Below are positions 25,459 to 35,500 of a stretch of DNA of 64,000 bases, piece after piece (position 1 is the stretch's first letter; each line of letters begins with the position of its first letter). The notes under the pieces were generated by a model. The model did no database searches. It was not told the origin of the DNA and saw only the letters and a program-made list of their open reading frames with translations. This stretch comes from Psychromonas ossibalaenae ATCC BAA-1528 (GTDB lineage Bacteria; Pseudomonadota; Gammaproteobacteria; Enterobacterales; Psychromonadaceae). The stretch is taken from positions 1 through 64,000 of the forward strand of contig NZ_KB906993.1 in NCBI RefSeq assembly GCF_000381745.1, given 5' to 3'. The position numbers were made by a program, and so were the translations under genes.

Positions 25459-26343
25459 ATGATAGCAAACCGTAAAGCTGATCTTCTTCTTGTTTTGACT
25501 ACTGTATTAGCGGCCGCCGGATGGATTTTTTCTAAAGAATCTATTCAGGGGTTACCGCCTTTCGGCTTTATCGGCCTGCGCTTCTTTTTGGCATCGTTAT
25601 GTCTGTTACCCTTTTGTTACGGCGCATTAAGCAAGGCTAAAACAACAGATATAGGCAAAGCGATGGGAGTCGGTATATTGCTCGGCTGTGCATTATTATT
25701 ATGGGTTTATGCAGTTTCGGTCAGTGATACGCTGGCAGAAGGGGCATTTATTATGAGTTTATCTATGCTTCTAGCTCCTTTAATAGCATGGCCGTTGTTT
25801 AAGATGCGTCCTGCTGCCGTCTTCTGGTTGTCAATTCCCTTTGCCCTTGCCGGTTTGTTTTTATTAGCGCGGCAGGGACAGTGGCAGCAGTCATCAAGCC
25901 AGTTGTGGTTTGGTGCCGCAGCGGTTGTTTTAGCTGTGCATTTTAATTTTAACGGGAAATATGCGCAGCGTATCCCAACATTACTGCTTGCCTGTCTTCA
26001 GCTGTTCGTAACCGGCTTAATGGGGCTGCTGGCTTCACTGTTTTTCGAGTCCGTTCCGGCAGCAGTCGACAGTCCTGTTTGGATCTGGTTTATAATGAGC
26101 GTTTTGTTTGCCACCAGCCTGCGTTACGTAATGCAGACCGCAGGTCAGAAACACAGCTCGCCGGCAATGGCTGCCATTGTAATGATTCTAGAGCCGCTAT
26201 GGATTATGCTGTTGAGCATACTCTGGTACGATGAGGCTATGCCTGTCAGTAAAGTATTCGGTTGTATTCTGATAGTATTTTCATTATTACTCTACCGGAT
26301 CGGCGGGAATTTATCCGCCCGCAGGAAAAGGGCGCTTGTGTAA
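25459..26343 (+). CDS. EamA/DMT-superfamily transporter
   Basis: 294 aa with about ten hydrophobic helices in two five-helix EamA repeats: WIFSKESIQGLPPFGFIGLRFFLASLCLLPF in the first and HSSPAMAAIVMILEPLWIMLLSILWYDEAM in the second. Drug/metabolite transporters of this family export amino acids or other metabolites. The GFIGLRF and ILEPLW elements are family-typical. The gene is monocistronic. The start ATG has no strong Shine-Dalgarno (CGGAATATC). Confidence 0.85.
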   Translation: MIANRKADLLLVLTTVLAAAGWIFSKESIQGLPPFGFIGLRFFLASLCLLPFCYGALSKAKTTDIGKAMGVGILLGCALLLWVYAVSVSDTLAEGAFIMSLSMLLAPLIAWPLFKMRPAAVFWLSIPFALAGLFLLARQGQWQQSSSQLWFGAAAVVLAVHFNFNGKYAQRIPTLLLACLQLFVTGLMGLLASLFFESVPAAVDSPVWIWFIMSVLFATSLRYVMQTAGQKHSSPAMAAIVMILEPLWIMLLSILWYDEAMPVSKVFGCILIVFSLLLYRIGGNLSARRKRALV

Positions 26344-26424
26344 ACCTCTTTTTCGAACAGTTATTTTTAACTATAATGAACTATGTTCTAATTAATGATC
26401 AATAACCAATAAGTTGAACTACCG

Positions 26425-26856
26425 ATGGCAAAACAGAAGCCGATTATTAAAATGCTGACCTACGGCATTCATTCACAATGGCAGTCAAAATCAAAAGAAC
26501 TTCCGCAGGTAAAAGAGTTTACTACGGATATTCCTGCGCAAATCGATATTGAATTCGGCTTTATTGTTAATATAAAAAAAGCGCGCGGCTGTAAAATTCG
26601 TTACTGTATTGATCACCCCGGGATTCTTGATGATGCTGGAAATTTACGTGCCCCGTTTGACGGCGTGGTGCATGTAACTAACAATGACTGGAGCTTTTAT
26701 CTTGGAGATACTATCTGGGCGCCAATTACAGATAAGTGCGGACAGTGGCGTATGACCATTGAACTCAATGATCGTATTGTTGCTGACAAAACCTTCCATA
26801 TTTCCCAGCCTGCGAAGCACAACGAAGCTGACTTTTGGAAACGAGTTGGTTATTAA
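26425..26856 (+). CDS. DUF3859 domain-containing protein
   Basis: 143 aa, soluble, without signal peptide. The sequence TYGIHSQWQSKSKELPQVKEFTTDIPAQIDIEFGFIVNIKKARGCKIRYCIDHPGILDDAG, followed by FYLGDTIWAPITDKCGQWRMTIELN and KTFHIS, matches the DUF3859 family as I know it. It has an Ig-like beta pattern; the function is unknown. The next small gene starts 27 nt downstream and may be co-transcribed. Confidence 0.75.
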   Translation: MAKQKPIIKMLTYGIHSQWQSKSKELPQVKEFTTDIPAQIDIEFGFIVNIKKARGCKIRYCIDHPGILDDAGNLRAPFDGVVHVTNNDWSFYLGDTIWAPITDKCGQWRMTIELNDRIVADKTFHISQPAKHNEADFWKRVGY

Positions 26857-26883
26857 ATTTTAAGGTTTACTAAAAGGAATAAG

Positions 26884-27207
26884 ATGAAAAATAATATAAA
26901 GGAATTACTTAACACGGCTGTACAGGCGAATGACCTGTTTATGAAACGTTATAAAGAGAGTGCTACAACAATAGGTTTAATGGATCAGGCTTTACGAAAC
27001 CTTGGTAATAACTCAGAAGCAGTAACAATTGACAGCGCATCACTAAATAAAAAACTTGTCTTTATTATTCTAGATTCACAACCAGATATTGTCGGTGTCG
27101 GCATCGGGATAAACGGCGGGGAAGATTTGTCGCTGCTCGGACAATATGAGCTTAATCAATTAACAACAGCTAAAGTAGTTAATTTACTTGAAGAAAACCT
27201 TCTTTAA
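26884..27207 (+). CDS. Hypothetical protein, 107 aa
   Basis: AAAAGGAATAAG precedes the ATG. The protein is soluble, with a helical N-terminal half (IKELLNTAVQANDLFMKRYKESATT) and a more beta-like second half (KLVFIILDSQPDIVGVGIGINGGEDLSLLG). I do not recognise a family. It lies behind the DUF3859 gene. The good ribosome site and even codon content make it a likely real gene. Confidence 0.6.
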   Translation: MKNNIKELLNTAVQANDLFMKRYKESATTIGLMDQALRNLGNNSEAVTIDSASLNKKLVFIILDSQPDIVGVGIGINGGEDLSLLGQYELNQLTTAKVVNLLEENLL

Positions 27208-27263
27208 AAAACTTCTGAATTTTTAATTCTACCTGTTCCTGTGTTTTCTTTGCTTAATTTATT

Positions 27264-27998
27264 TTAATAAAGCAGTTCTTGAAAAATTTTATCCACTTCA
27301 CCAGCTGCTTTGAGCTTTCTAAGCTCACGATTAAATTCTATATTCAGGGTAAAGTTTTCAGGCTGTTTTTTTGTCCACAATATATATAGATTCTTAAAAG
27401 TTAACGCATTTTCTGCGGTAACAATCTGTTTTTTGTCCTGAGGGAAGTCCTGATTAAGCAGCTGCAGGCCAACAACTTCATTCGCTATAACCATATCAAC
27501 CCTCTGTGCAATTAACCTTTCAAAACAATGCTTTAAACTGTTTGATTTGATTTTAATAATTAACGGATTATTAGTGAATTGATCGCTGTAAAAGTAACCG
27601 TTGATAACACAGACATCCAGATAATTAAGATCCGTTATCTCTTTATATTTATGTCTATTATTTTTATGCATAAATAATACAAGGTTACTTGTGGCAATGG
27701 GATCTGAATACCAGAAATAGTCAGCACGCTGCTTATTATAATAACCGCCAAGTACGGCCTGGTATTTCCCTTTTTTGCTATGCTCTACGGCGCGCTTCCA
27801 GGGAATAAAAGCGACCGATAATTCGTAACCAATGTTTTTAAGTGTTCGCCTGGTAATCTCAACCAGCGGTCCATTTTTTTCAAGAGCTGCACCATAATAG
27901 GGCGGCCATGTGTCTGTCGCCATCTCAACCACCTGCTCACCTGAAGCCGCAGATAATGTACTGTAGAATAGGAAAAATAAAACCGCATATATTTTCAT
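27264..27998 (-). CDS. Periplasmic solute-binding protein, family 3
   Basis: 244 aa from the ATG at 27998 (MKIYAVLFFLFYSTLSAASG), with AAAGGA upstream; the frame is open to 28103 but the added residues would bury the signal peptide. Cleavage is expected about residue 18. The mature protein starts EQVVEMATDTWPPYYGAALEKNGPLVEITRRTLKNIGYELSVAFIPWKRAVEHSKKGKY, typical of family-3 amino-acid-binding domains. No transporter genes are adjacent. It lies 108 nt downstream of umuC on the same strand. Confidence 0.85.
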   Translation of the reverse strand: MKIYAVLFFLFYSTLSAASGEQVVEMATDTWPPYYGAALEKNGPLVEITRRTLKNIGYELSVAFIPWKRAVEHSKKGKYQAVLGGYYNKQRADYFWYSDPIATSNLVLFMHKNNRHKYKEITDLNYLDVCVINGYFYSDQFTNNPLIIKIKSNSLKHCFERLIAQRVDMVIANEVVGLQLLNQDFPQDKKQIVTAENALTFKNLYILWTKKQPENFTLNIEFNRELRKLKAAGEVDKIFQELLY

Positions 27999-28106
27999 AT
28001 AAAATCCTTTGCATATAAATATATACCTAAACCTTTTGAAGATACAATGACGCTGTAAAAACGATTTTTCTATGAGTGACTTAAGAGCTGCCAGGTTATG
28101 CATTAT

Positions 28107-29363
28107 TCAGCAGGAAATATTAGGAATGTCCGGCCACTTTGTGGTGTACTGCGGAGTTAAAAACCGGCGCCGCATTGCCCATTTTTCATTAATGCCCTGC
28201 GCTGCAAAAAATGTCTTGTCACTGCCATAGCGCTGGTTAATTTTATCGACTACCTGCATCAGGGCGCTGTTCTCCTGTGCTGCTGAAAATAGATCCCACT
28301 GCTGATGTTGTTCGCTGCTTAGGTTTAATAAGCCGACTCCAACCTTGTAATATGCTGCTCCAGATTGAAACAACTGCTCGATACTCTCACTAACTGCTTT
28401 TATTAATTGTGTGCTGTTATTGGTGGGCGGGTTAAAGTGCTTAATAATTTTAAAGCTGCGCGGTTGAATATCAAAAGGGCTGCCGGCTGCAAATGCTGTT
28501 AATGTTCCACACAGTGACTGCTGCTGCCGTGCTTTAGCCGCTGCAATACAGGTATGTTTTACAAGTGCCTGGTTAAGATTCTCGATATTAGTTATGCGCT
28601 GCCCCATACTGCGGGTGGAAAATATCTGCAGCTTGTCTGACCTGGCGCTATCCCATGTTTGACATGCTTCACCGTTTAATTCACGAATAGTTCGCTGCAG
28701 TTCAACACTAAAGCCGGCCGGTAAGTGGTTAACTGGCAGTGCAGTTAGTTTTTTCACGGTATCAATGCCGAACTCCTGCAGTTTTGCACTGGTTTTTCGG
28801 CCGATCCCCCAAACATCTACAGGTGCCAGCTTCTCAAATACCTGCTCTTTAAATGCACCGCTCTCCAGCAGACAGGTGCCATGAAAACCAGGCCACTTTT
28901 TAGCGACATGGTTAGCGGTTTTAGCTAAGGTGAGGGTTTTTCCTAAACCGACACATACCGGTAAACGTGTTTCTTTCCAGACTGTTTTACGTAACAGCTG
29001 CACATGCTCAAGAAGATCGGGAATACTTTTCCGACAGTCTGCAAAGTCTAAAAAACATTCATCGATGGAATAAATATGCTGTACGGGAGCAAACCCAGCA
29101 ATCACCTGCATCATTTTGTGAGAGAGGTCAGCGTACAGTTCATAATTTGATGAGCATACAATTATTTCTGCTTTTTCACATAATGCCTGTGCTTTGAAAA
29201 AAGGCTGAAATTTTTGAATGCCAAGTGCTGTGGCCTGTTTATTAGCTGCTACAATACAGCCGTCATTATTGGATAATACAATTAATGGTTTACCGCGCCA
29301 TTCAGGTCGAAAGACCTGTTCAGCACTGCAGTAAAATGAATTGGCATCAACGAGTGCAAACAT
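28107..29363 (-). CDS. umuC: UmuC, translesion DNA polymerase V catalytic subunit
   Basis: A 418-aa Y-family polymerase. The palm motifs FALVDANSFYCSAEQVFRP (first catalytic Asp), YSIDECFLDFADC (the SIDE box with the other carboxylates) and the helix-hairpin-helix VWGIGRKTSAKLQEFGI are intact, so it is probably active. It works with UmuD'2 and RecA to copy damaged DNA. The ATG at 29363 overlaps the stop codon of a short chimeric frame (TAATG), and that frame overlaps umuD (TGATG), so translation may still be coupled to umuD through the chimera. Expression should be SOS-controlled through the LexA box at 29925. Confidence 0.95.
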   Translation of the reverse strand: MFALVDANSFYCSAEQVFRPEWRGKPLIVLSNNDGCIVAANKQATALGIQKFQPFFKAQALCEKAEIIVCSSNYELYADLSHKMMQVIAGFAPVQHIYSIDECFLDFADCRKSIPDLLEHVQLLRKTVWKETRLPVCVGLGKTLTLAKTANHVAKKWPGFHGTCLLESGAFKEQVFEKLAPVDVWGIGRKTSAKLQEFGIDTVKKLTALPVNHLPAGFSVELQRTIRELNGEACQTWDSARSDKLQIFSTRSMGQRITNIENLNQALVKHTCIAAAKARQQQSLCGTLTAFAAGSPFDIQPRSFKIIKHFNPPTNNSTQLIKAVSESIEQLFQSGAAYYKVGVGLLNLSSEQHQQWDLFSAAQENSALMQVVDKINQRYGSDKTFFAAQGINEKWAMRRRFLTPQYTTKWPDIPNISC

Positions 29364-29506
29364 TAAAAAGTACTTTCTAATAGAGGGCTGGCATGATGAC
29401 AGCCGCCATTATTGGATAGCACAATGAATGGTTTACTGTGCCACTCAGGCCGAAAGACCTGTTCAGTACTGCAGTAAAATGAGTTGGCATCAACGAGTGC
29501 AAACAT
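29363..29506 (-). pseudogene. Chimeric duplicate of the umuD-umuC junction, 47 aa
   Basis: Between umuD and umuC a second, diverged copy of the umuC 5' end (MFALVDANSFYCSTEQVFRPEW... about 34 residues) runs in frame into a second copy of the last residues of umuD (CHHASPLLESTF) and stops with TAA. The join coincides with GCTGT, present in both parents (umuC GACGGCTGT, umuD GCTGTCATC), which points to a microhomology-mediated tandem duplication of about 143 bp. Several substitutions against both parents (for example S-T for S-A before EQ, WHSKPF for WRGKPL) show it is not recent. The frame has stayed open and is start-stop coupled on both sides. Confidence 0.85.
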
Positions 29507-29916
29507 CAGAAAGTACTTTCTAATAGGCGGCTGGCACGATGACAGCGTATTGAACGGATAACCACGCCTTCAATGGTGAATTGATCATGCGGGCCTATGC
29601 TTTGACTTTGATAACGGGGATTAGCCGAGATAAGTAAACGCCTATGAGTATCAATAATTTTACATACAAACTCACCATTATAGTTAGCAACAATAATATC
29701 ACGGTCTTTAACCTGTATATGCCGGTCGACAATTAATATATCGCCGTTAAAGATACCAGCATCCTGCATAGAGTGGCCGTCTGCTTTACCGATAAAAGTA
29801 GCGCTGGGGTGCTCGATTAATAATGCATCAAGACTTAATGGAAGCTGCAGGTAGTCACCAGCAGGGCTTTCAAAACCTGTGATACCTGCGCTGGCTGTAA
29901 TAGGGATAATTTTCAT
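29506..29916 (-). CDS. umuD: UmuD, SOS mutagenesis protease subunit
   Basis: 136 aa of the LexA/UmuD S24 family. A self-cleavage candidate Ala-Gly is at residues 10-11 (ITASAGITGF), the catalytic Ser is in GKADGHSMQDAGI and the catalytic Lys in YNGEFVCKII. RecA-stimulated cleavage yields UmuD', the partner of UmuC in polymerase V. The TGA stop overlaps the ATG of the chimeric frame. A perfect LexA consensus lies 9 nt before the start. Confidence 0.93.
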   Translation of the reverse strand: MKIIPITASAGITGFESPAGDYLQLPLSLDALLIEHPSATFIGKADGHSMQDAGIFNGDILIVDRHIQVKDRDIIVANYNGEFVCKIIDTHRRLLISANPRYQSQSIGPHDQFTIEGVVIRSIRCHRASRLLESTF

Positions 29917-29924
29917 AATAACAA

Positions 29925-29940
29925 CTGTATATAAACACAG
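29925..29940 (-). promoter_or_regulatory. LexA (SOS) box of umuDC
   Basis: CTGTATATAAACACAG fits CTGT-N8-ACAG perfectly and lies just upstream of umuD, so the operon should be repressed by LexA and induced by DNA damage. Confidence 0.92.
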
Positions 29941-30077
29941 CTTTAATTATAAAGGGCAAATGTATTAACGCAAGTTATCTATTTTTGTTAAGATAAAAAT
30001 ATCCGTGTGCGTTTCCCGAAAACGTATAAACAGTTTAGATTTTATGGAATTTTCTTGTTTTCAAAGAGGTGAGCATT

Positions 30078-30215
30078 ATGGGAGCAGTCATAGGGTTATT
30101 GGTCTTGGCAGGCATCGCGTATTTGCTAAAGAAGAACACAGGGCTTCCCTTACATCAGTGGATTGCTAAGAAATATCAAGCGCACTTAAATGCGCGGCAT
30201 AAGCATAAAAAGTAG
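30078..30215 (+). CDS. Small single-helix membrane protein, 45 aa
   Basis: AGAGGTGA 6 nt before the ATG. The product has one hydrophobic segment (residues 3-18, AVIGLLVLAGIAYLLK) and a basic tail ending in HKHKK. It lies divergent to umuDC, 137 nt from the LexA box. A small peptide next to an SOS promoter recalls toxic or division-inhibiting SOS peptides, but nothing in its sequence proves such a role. It could also be a chance frame. Confidence 0.45.
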   Translation: MGAVIGLLVLAGIAYLLKKNTGLPLHQWIAKKYQAHLNARHKHKK

Positions 30216-30262
30216 AATAATCCGTGTTGAAAATACGCCGTTCATAAACGTCTGTACAGGGC

Positions 30263-31102
30263 TTAGCGGTATTTTTTCATCACCAGCACAGTTAATACAT
30301 CACGTATTCTGAAATATCGACGCTGCTTAAAATAGGACTCAAAATCTTTATCACCGGGCATAGGGTAGTACATATCTTTCTCATTACTGCTGTGGATTAG
30401 ATGCAGCTTAGGATCTTTTCCGTCGATCAACCGTTTTACCACCCGTCCAAGCAGTTTTGCTCCAATCACCGCGGTGTACATTAATACACTCTCCTGGGTG
30501 GCATTCGCTTTTAATGTAAAGGATCTGCGGGCTAATACTTCACCAGTGTCAAGACCTTCGTCTATCCAGTGAACTGTCACACCGCCTCTGTCACTGCCGT
30601 TGTTTAAAACCCAAAAATATGCCATCGCCCCTTTATAGGAGGGAAGCCAGCCGGGGTGAATATTTAATACGCCGGTTTTAGGAAGAGAGATTATCTCTTT
30701 TTTTTATATTTGTGAAAAATAGGCTGAAATCAGCAGATCAGGATGCAGTTGTTTAATAAATTTCCGGCAGGATTCATCATTAATATTTCCACAATGAAAA
30801 ACTGGGATATTATGATCAGCGGCAATCTTCCATGCCGGCTTTAAACGTTTTCGTAAAAATGGAAAAGTCAGTGTGACTAGATAACCCAGCACTTGAATGC
30901 CGCGCTGCCAAAGCAGCAGCCAGGCGAATTTCCATCCTACTTTTTTAAGATGACTGATGATACGGGTGCGCCCGCGAAGTGACAACTTGAGCGGCTGGGC
31001 TTTTACAACACCGACAATATTAATCTCAGGCATATTAAGTAACTTATTCATGATCACTGCGCTGCCAAGGTGGCCGGCTGTGTACAGAACTATCACATCC
31101 AT
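30263..31102 (-). pseudogene. Formyltransferase-family protein interrupted by one in-frame stop
   Basis: The two halves lie in the same frame: residues 1-132 (MDVIVLYTAGHLGSAVIMNKLL to LLISAYFSQI), then TAA at 30706-30704, then KKEIISLPKTGVLNIHPGWLPSYKGAMAYFWVLNNGSDRGGVTVHWIDEGLDTGEVLA to the end. The second half has the formyltransferase catalytic region (N-x-H-P-G-x-L-P ... G-x-T-V-H-x-I-D-E-G-x-D-T-G), with Asn, His and Asp present. Family members have Leu-Lys after the SQI, so TTA to TAA is the likely lesion. N-10-formyl-THF dependent formylation of a sugar amine or similar would have been the job. No start signal favours independent translation of the second half. Confidence 0.8.
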
Positions 31103-31689
31103 TTGTAAAAATTCCCTGTTGTTATATGAACTTAATTAAAGACAATTATATATTATAAAGCGTCATATAAGGAACCAGCAGCCTGCGCGGTGAGGATAAT
31201 CGCTAATAATACATGGATGGCAAAATCAACTGATGTTAGGAAAAGCATTGCTTTTGTTCGTCAACTAGATTGATGTTTTGTGAGCTGCATCCAGCCGCAT
31301 GGAGAGGTGGTCTTGTTGTTAAATAGCAGCAACAAGTCAATCATCAATTAAGCTTTTGCTATTTAATTGATAAAATTTGTTTTAGCTGAGTCATCTGAAA
31401 TAATAAAAGCCATTATAAAGCGATGCATAAGTTCAATAACCCTCCTGTCCCATCCCTTTTTGTGCTTAAACATTGAGTATGTTTTTAGTTGATTTCTCTA
31501 GAATAAAAACCACTTGTATAAAAAGTAAGTATAATTTCAACGAAATATTGTGGTTGCTTTTTTGTTAATAAATTCAGTGGGTTAAATTTTTTACCTGTGG
31601 GTTTGCTTATTGAAATAAAATAATAATAAATCAATGTATATGTGATACTGTGGTTAATTCGCGGTAGATAAAAAGACGGAGGTTTATAG
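31103..31689. promoter_or_regulatory. 587-bp leader/promoter region of the NRPS operon
   Basis: This AT-rich gap holds no gene I can support. Two inverted repeats stand out: CTTGTTG/CAACAAG around 31312-31336 and ATCAATTAA (31343-31351) with TTAATTGAT (31363-31371). They partly compete, because AAATAGC at 31321 can also pair with GCTATTT at 31358. A long structured leader is possible. The end carries GGAGGTTTATAG before the HAD gene. Confidence 0.45.
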
Positions 31690-32511
31690 ATGCAAGAGAC
31701 TAAAAATGAAATAAAAGCAGTTATTTCTGATTTGGATGGAACCCTGCTGAATCCTCAAGGAAAGATAACCAAAAGTACTCGGAATGTACTGAATCAGCTT
31801 AATTGTGACGGTGTAGAAGTTATTTTTGCTTCTGGGCGTCACCCAAAAGATATAAGCAGTTTAATTACCGGCTTAGACTTTGTTCCAACTATTATCGGCT
31901 GTAATGGCGCACTTGAAGTGTGCAGAGTACAGGGGAAATATAAAAAAAATATAGTGTTTAACAGCAGCATATATAAACAGCTTATTCAGTGTGCCGCGAG
32001 CTTAAATTTACATATTAGTGTTTTTGATTCTGCAGGCTGGAATGTTACTGAAGTTAATCACATGGTTACATCTTACTCAAGGCAGTTTAGGTTTCCATAT
32101 CAGGTAGTTGCTGGAAATGAACTCTTAGATTTAAGCGCAAACAAAATTCTAGTGTGGTCAGAAAGTAATATCGATTCCATTGAACAGACGTTAGTTAAGT
32201 TATTTTCACAAAGCTGTGAAATTAGCCGATCATCCGTTAATTCCCTTGAAATTTCCCCTTTGAATGTCACTAAAGCAAACACAATTGCAGAATGTCTTGC
32301 AGATCAAGGTATTAACTTTGAGAGAGAAGCCATTGCCTTTGGAGACGGTATGAATGATGAAGCAATGCTGGAGCAGGCTGCGATAGGTGTTGTTATGAAA
32401 AATGCGATGCCGGAATTATCAAATAGATTAACAAAGCCTATTTATACGAATAGTAATGCAGACGACGGCGTAGCTGATTATTTAATTGGTTATTTTGGTT
32501 TAGCACTTTGA
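31690..32511 (+). CDS. Cof-type HAD-IIB phosphatase
   Basis: 273 aa with a strong GGAGG 8 nt before the ATG. The HAD motifs are motif I ISDLDGTLLNPQGKIT (nucleophile Asp), motif II FASGRHPKDI, a type-IIB cap with NGALEV, the conserved Lys in LNVTKANTIAECL, and motif IV FGDGMNDEAMLEQAAIGVVM. Relatives dephosphorylate sugar phosphates, pyridoxal phosphate or thiamine-pathway intermediates. The NRPS gene starts 10 nt later, so the two are co-transcribed; it may remove phosphate from a precursor or product of the pathway, by inference only. Confidence 0.88.
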   Translation: MQETKNEIKAVISDLDGTLLNPQGKITKSTRNVLNQLNCDGVEVIFASGRHPKDISSLITGLDFVPTIIGCNGALEVCRVQGKYKKNIVFNSSIYKQLIQCAASLNLHISVFDSAGWNVTEVNHMVTSYSRQFRFPYQVVAGNELLDLSANKILVWSESNIDSIEQTLVKLFSQSCEISRSSVNSLEISPLNVTKANTIAECLADQGINFEREAIAFGDGMNDEAMLEQAAIGVVMKNAMPELSNRLTKPIYTNSNADDGVADYLIGYFGLAL

Positions 32512-32520
32512 GGAAAGAAA

Positions 32521-35500
32521 ATGAAAATATCAGCATCACCTTATGAAATGAATTTTTATGTTGAATCACTTCATGAAAATACAAATATGATTTCAAATTC
32601 ATACGTAACACTGAATATTTCCGGCAGTATTGATGAGAATGCTTTTACTGAGTCGCTAAAGGAGGCGTTTAGCTCAGACTGCTTCCATTACCAGTATACA
32701 TTTGAAAATGGCTCTCTCTATAAAGAATTAAATAAGCAGGATGTTGATGTCACGCAGCATGATTTTAGCTTATCAAAAGATAAAGAGAAGAACACTGCAC
32801 AAGTTTTAGAAGAGTGTTATTCGCAAAAAATAACGATTAATTCAAATCGCTTATTCCGCTTATGCATCTGTAAACTAAGTTCCGGAAATTTAAAAGTTAT
32901 TATTATGGTACATCATATAACATTAGATGGAAGCGGGTTTGTTATATTGCTGGATCGAATAAAATCTAAATATAAAAGCCTGGTATATGCTGATCAATAC
33001 GATCATGAAGTATCGAGCAGTAATCACTGTGTATCCTGGCCTTCTTATTCTCTGGAAAAAATTAAACAGGCAGCTGAAGTCTGGCGCAGTCATATATCGG
33101 AACAATCGCTTCCGGTAACTTTTTCCAGTGCCCAGCCTGCTGTAAAACGACATACTTCTACTTCATTTTTATCTCTGACAACAGAGCAAAGTGCAGAGGT
33201 GAAAAAATATTGCAGAAAGCATAAATTAACCCCAAATATATTTTTTAAAAGCGTCTATGCACTTTTGGCGGGCCGTCTTTCAAATCAGGTATTAGTCGGT
33301 GTTATATCGCCGATGGATATGAGAGAAAAAAACTCTAGAAATACGATGGGCTGTTTTGTTAATACTTGTTTAGATGTTTATGACTTGTCTCCCCAGCATT
33401 CCATTAACGAATATTTTTCAAAAATAAGGACATTTCATAGTGAAACTAAAGCATATAAAGGACTGGCGTATAGAGATTTAATTAATGAACTAAATAAAAC
33501 CGCTGAAGACAGTATGTCACAAGTAGCCAACATAAGCTTTGGTTCAACAATTGGTATCAATGATACCTATAACCTTGATGAAGATATCACATTTAAATTT
33601 AACTATGAGCTGATGGAACTGAATGCAGATCTGCAGCTTTTATTCTGTATGTCATCGGATCGTTGTTTTAATTTCAGACTGGACTACGTTGAGTCAATGT
33701 TTACCAGCGGTGTGCTGGATGCATTTCTCGAGCGCTTTGAGAAGATCCTGACTCATTTGACAAGTACTGACACTAATTCCTGTCCGCTTAAGTCGCTCCC
33801 TATTTTACTGGAAAATGAACTTTCATTTTACAACAGCATCAATCAAACAGAGCTGCCCGCTGCAAACCTGTCACTTGCTCAGATTTTTCATCAATGGGTA
33901 GAAACTAAGCCTGATTCAGCCGCACTTATTGATGCTGCCAATAAACGCGAACTAACCTACTACGAGCTGTATCAAAATGTGGTGCAGTATATTGAATATC
34001 TTAAAACATTAAAAATAACAGAGGCTGATAAAAGCTGTACGGTTGCCATTAATCTGGATTGTTTGACAGAAACGGTCACTGCAGTTTTAGCAACGCAGTA
34101 TATGGGGATCGCATTTACCTGTATCGATACAGCAGCATCTTTACAGAGAAAAAAAGAGATATTAGCTCAGGTATCTCCCGCTGCGGTACTTGAAAACAGT
34201 CTTGATACGCAGAAACTGCAGGATAAAACAGATAACCTGTATTGTCCTTGTCAGGTAACAGACACTACGATCAGTCAATTGATCTTTACCTCCGGTACAA
34301 CGGGAAAACCTAAAGGGGTCGCACTTTCTCATAGAGCTTTAGTCAGCACTATTTTTAAAGGAACCCGCATCCCTTCTGGTAAGAGAGTGCTGTATTCTGC
34401 CAACGAAGCATTCGATGCGGCAAGTCTGCAGCTGTGGACTGCTTTTGTTAATGGCGAAACATTAGTGGTACCGAAGCGCGGCGTTATTGCGAACCCAGAT
34501 GAGTTAAAAGGGATTATTCAAGAGTATAATATTGATCATCTGTTTTTGACTACCGGTTTATTTGAAACTTACTTTAGTTCAAATAAGGCTGAAATATTTA
34601 CCGGCGTAGAAACATTAGTTTTTGGAGGAGACAGCGTTTCGAATAAGGCAGTAGCTAACGCGCTGAAGACAGGCATTACTAATGTAATTAATATTTACGG
34701 CCCGACAGAAACATCTATTTATGCAGCGTCATTAAAATGCCGACCGGAACACCTTACTCTTGCACAAATCCCGATCGGCACTCCTAGTGACAACGCACAA
34801 ATTTATCTTGTTGATGAAGCTGGAAAGATTGTCCCCCATGGCGCCGCGGGCCAGGTACTGATCGGAGGGCCGGGGTTAGCAAACGGTTATTATGGACAAC
34901 AGGAGTTAACTGAAGAAAAGTTTATCAGATGCACTATAAAAGAGCTCGGTTTAAAAGATATTCGGCTATATCAGACTGGTGACTATGCATACTGGGGGCG
35001 CGATAGAAACTTGTATTTTAACGGCAGAAAAGATGAACAGATCAAGTTAAGAGGATACCGCATTGAACTGGGGGATATACGTAATGCTATGGAACGGCTC
35101 GACGGTATTGATATCGCGACAGTGATGTTAAATAAAAAATCGGGAACAAAAGCACTCATAGGATATTACGTATCTGCGAAAGATATTAGTCCGGAGACCG
35201 TGAAAGCACACCTTATCAAGCAGCTTCCGTCATACATGGTTCCAACTTATATTATTCCACTGGAAGTGATGCCGTTAAACTGCAATGGAAAAATTGATCG
35301 GCGCGCACTGCCGCTGCCGGCCGCAGATCTGCAGAGCTGTGATCAGGAGTTGACCGATATTCAGAAACAGCTGCTTGCTAAAGCATGTGTTGTACTTGAA
35401 CTGCCAAGTTTATCGATTAATGATAACTTTTTGGAAATGGGAGGAGACTCTATTTCGACAATATCATTATCAGTCGAGATGGAGTCTATCGGACTGCGCT

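Noticed and set aside
31103-31689. CRISPR-like or riboswitch-like repeat in the NRPS leader
   Set aside because: Only two unrelated inverted repeats are present, with no repeat-spacer pattern and no known riboswitch core.
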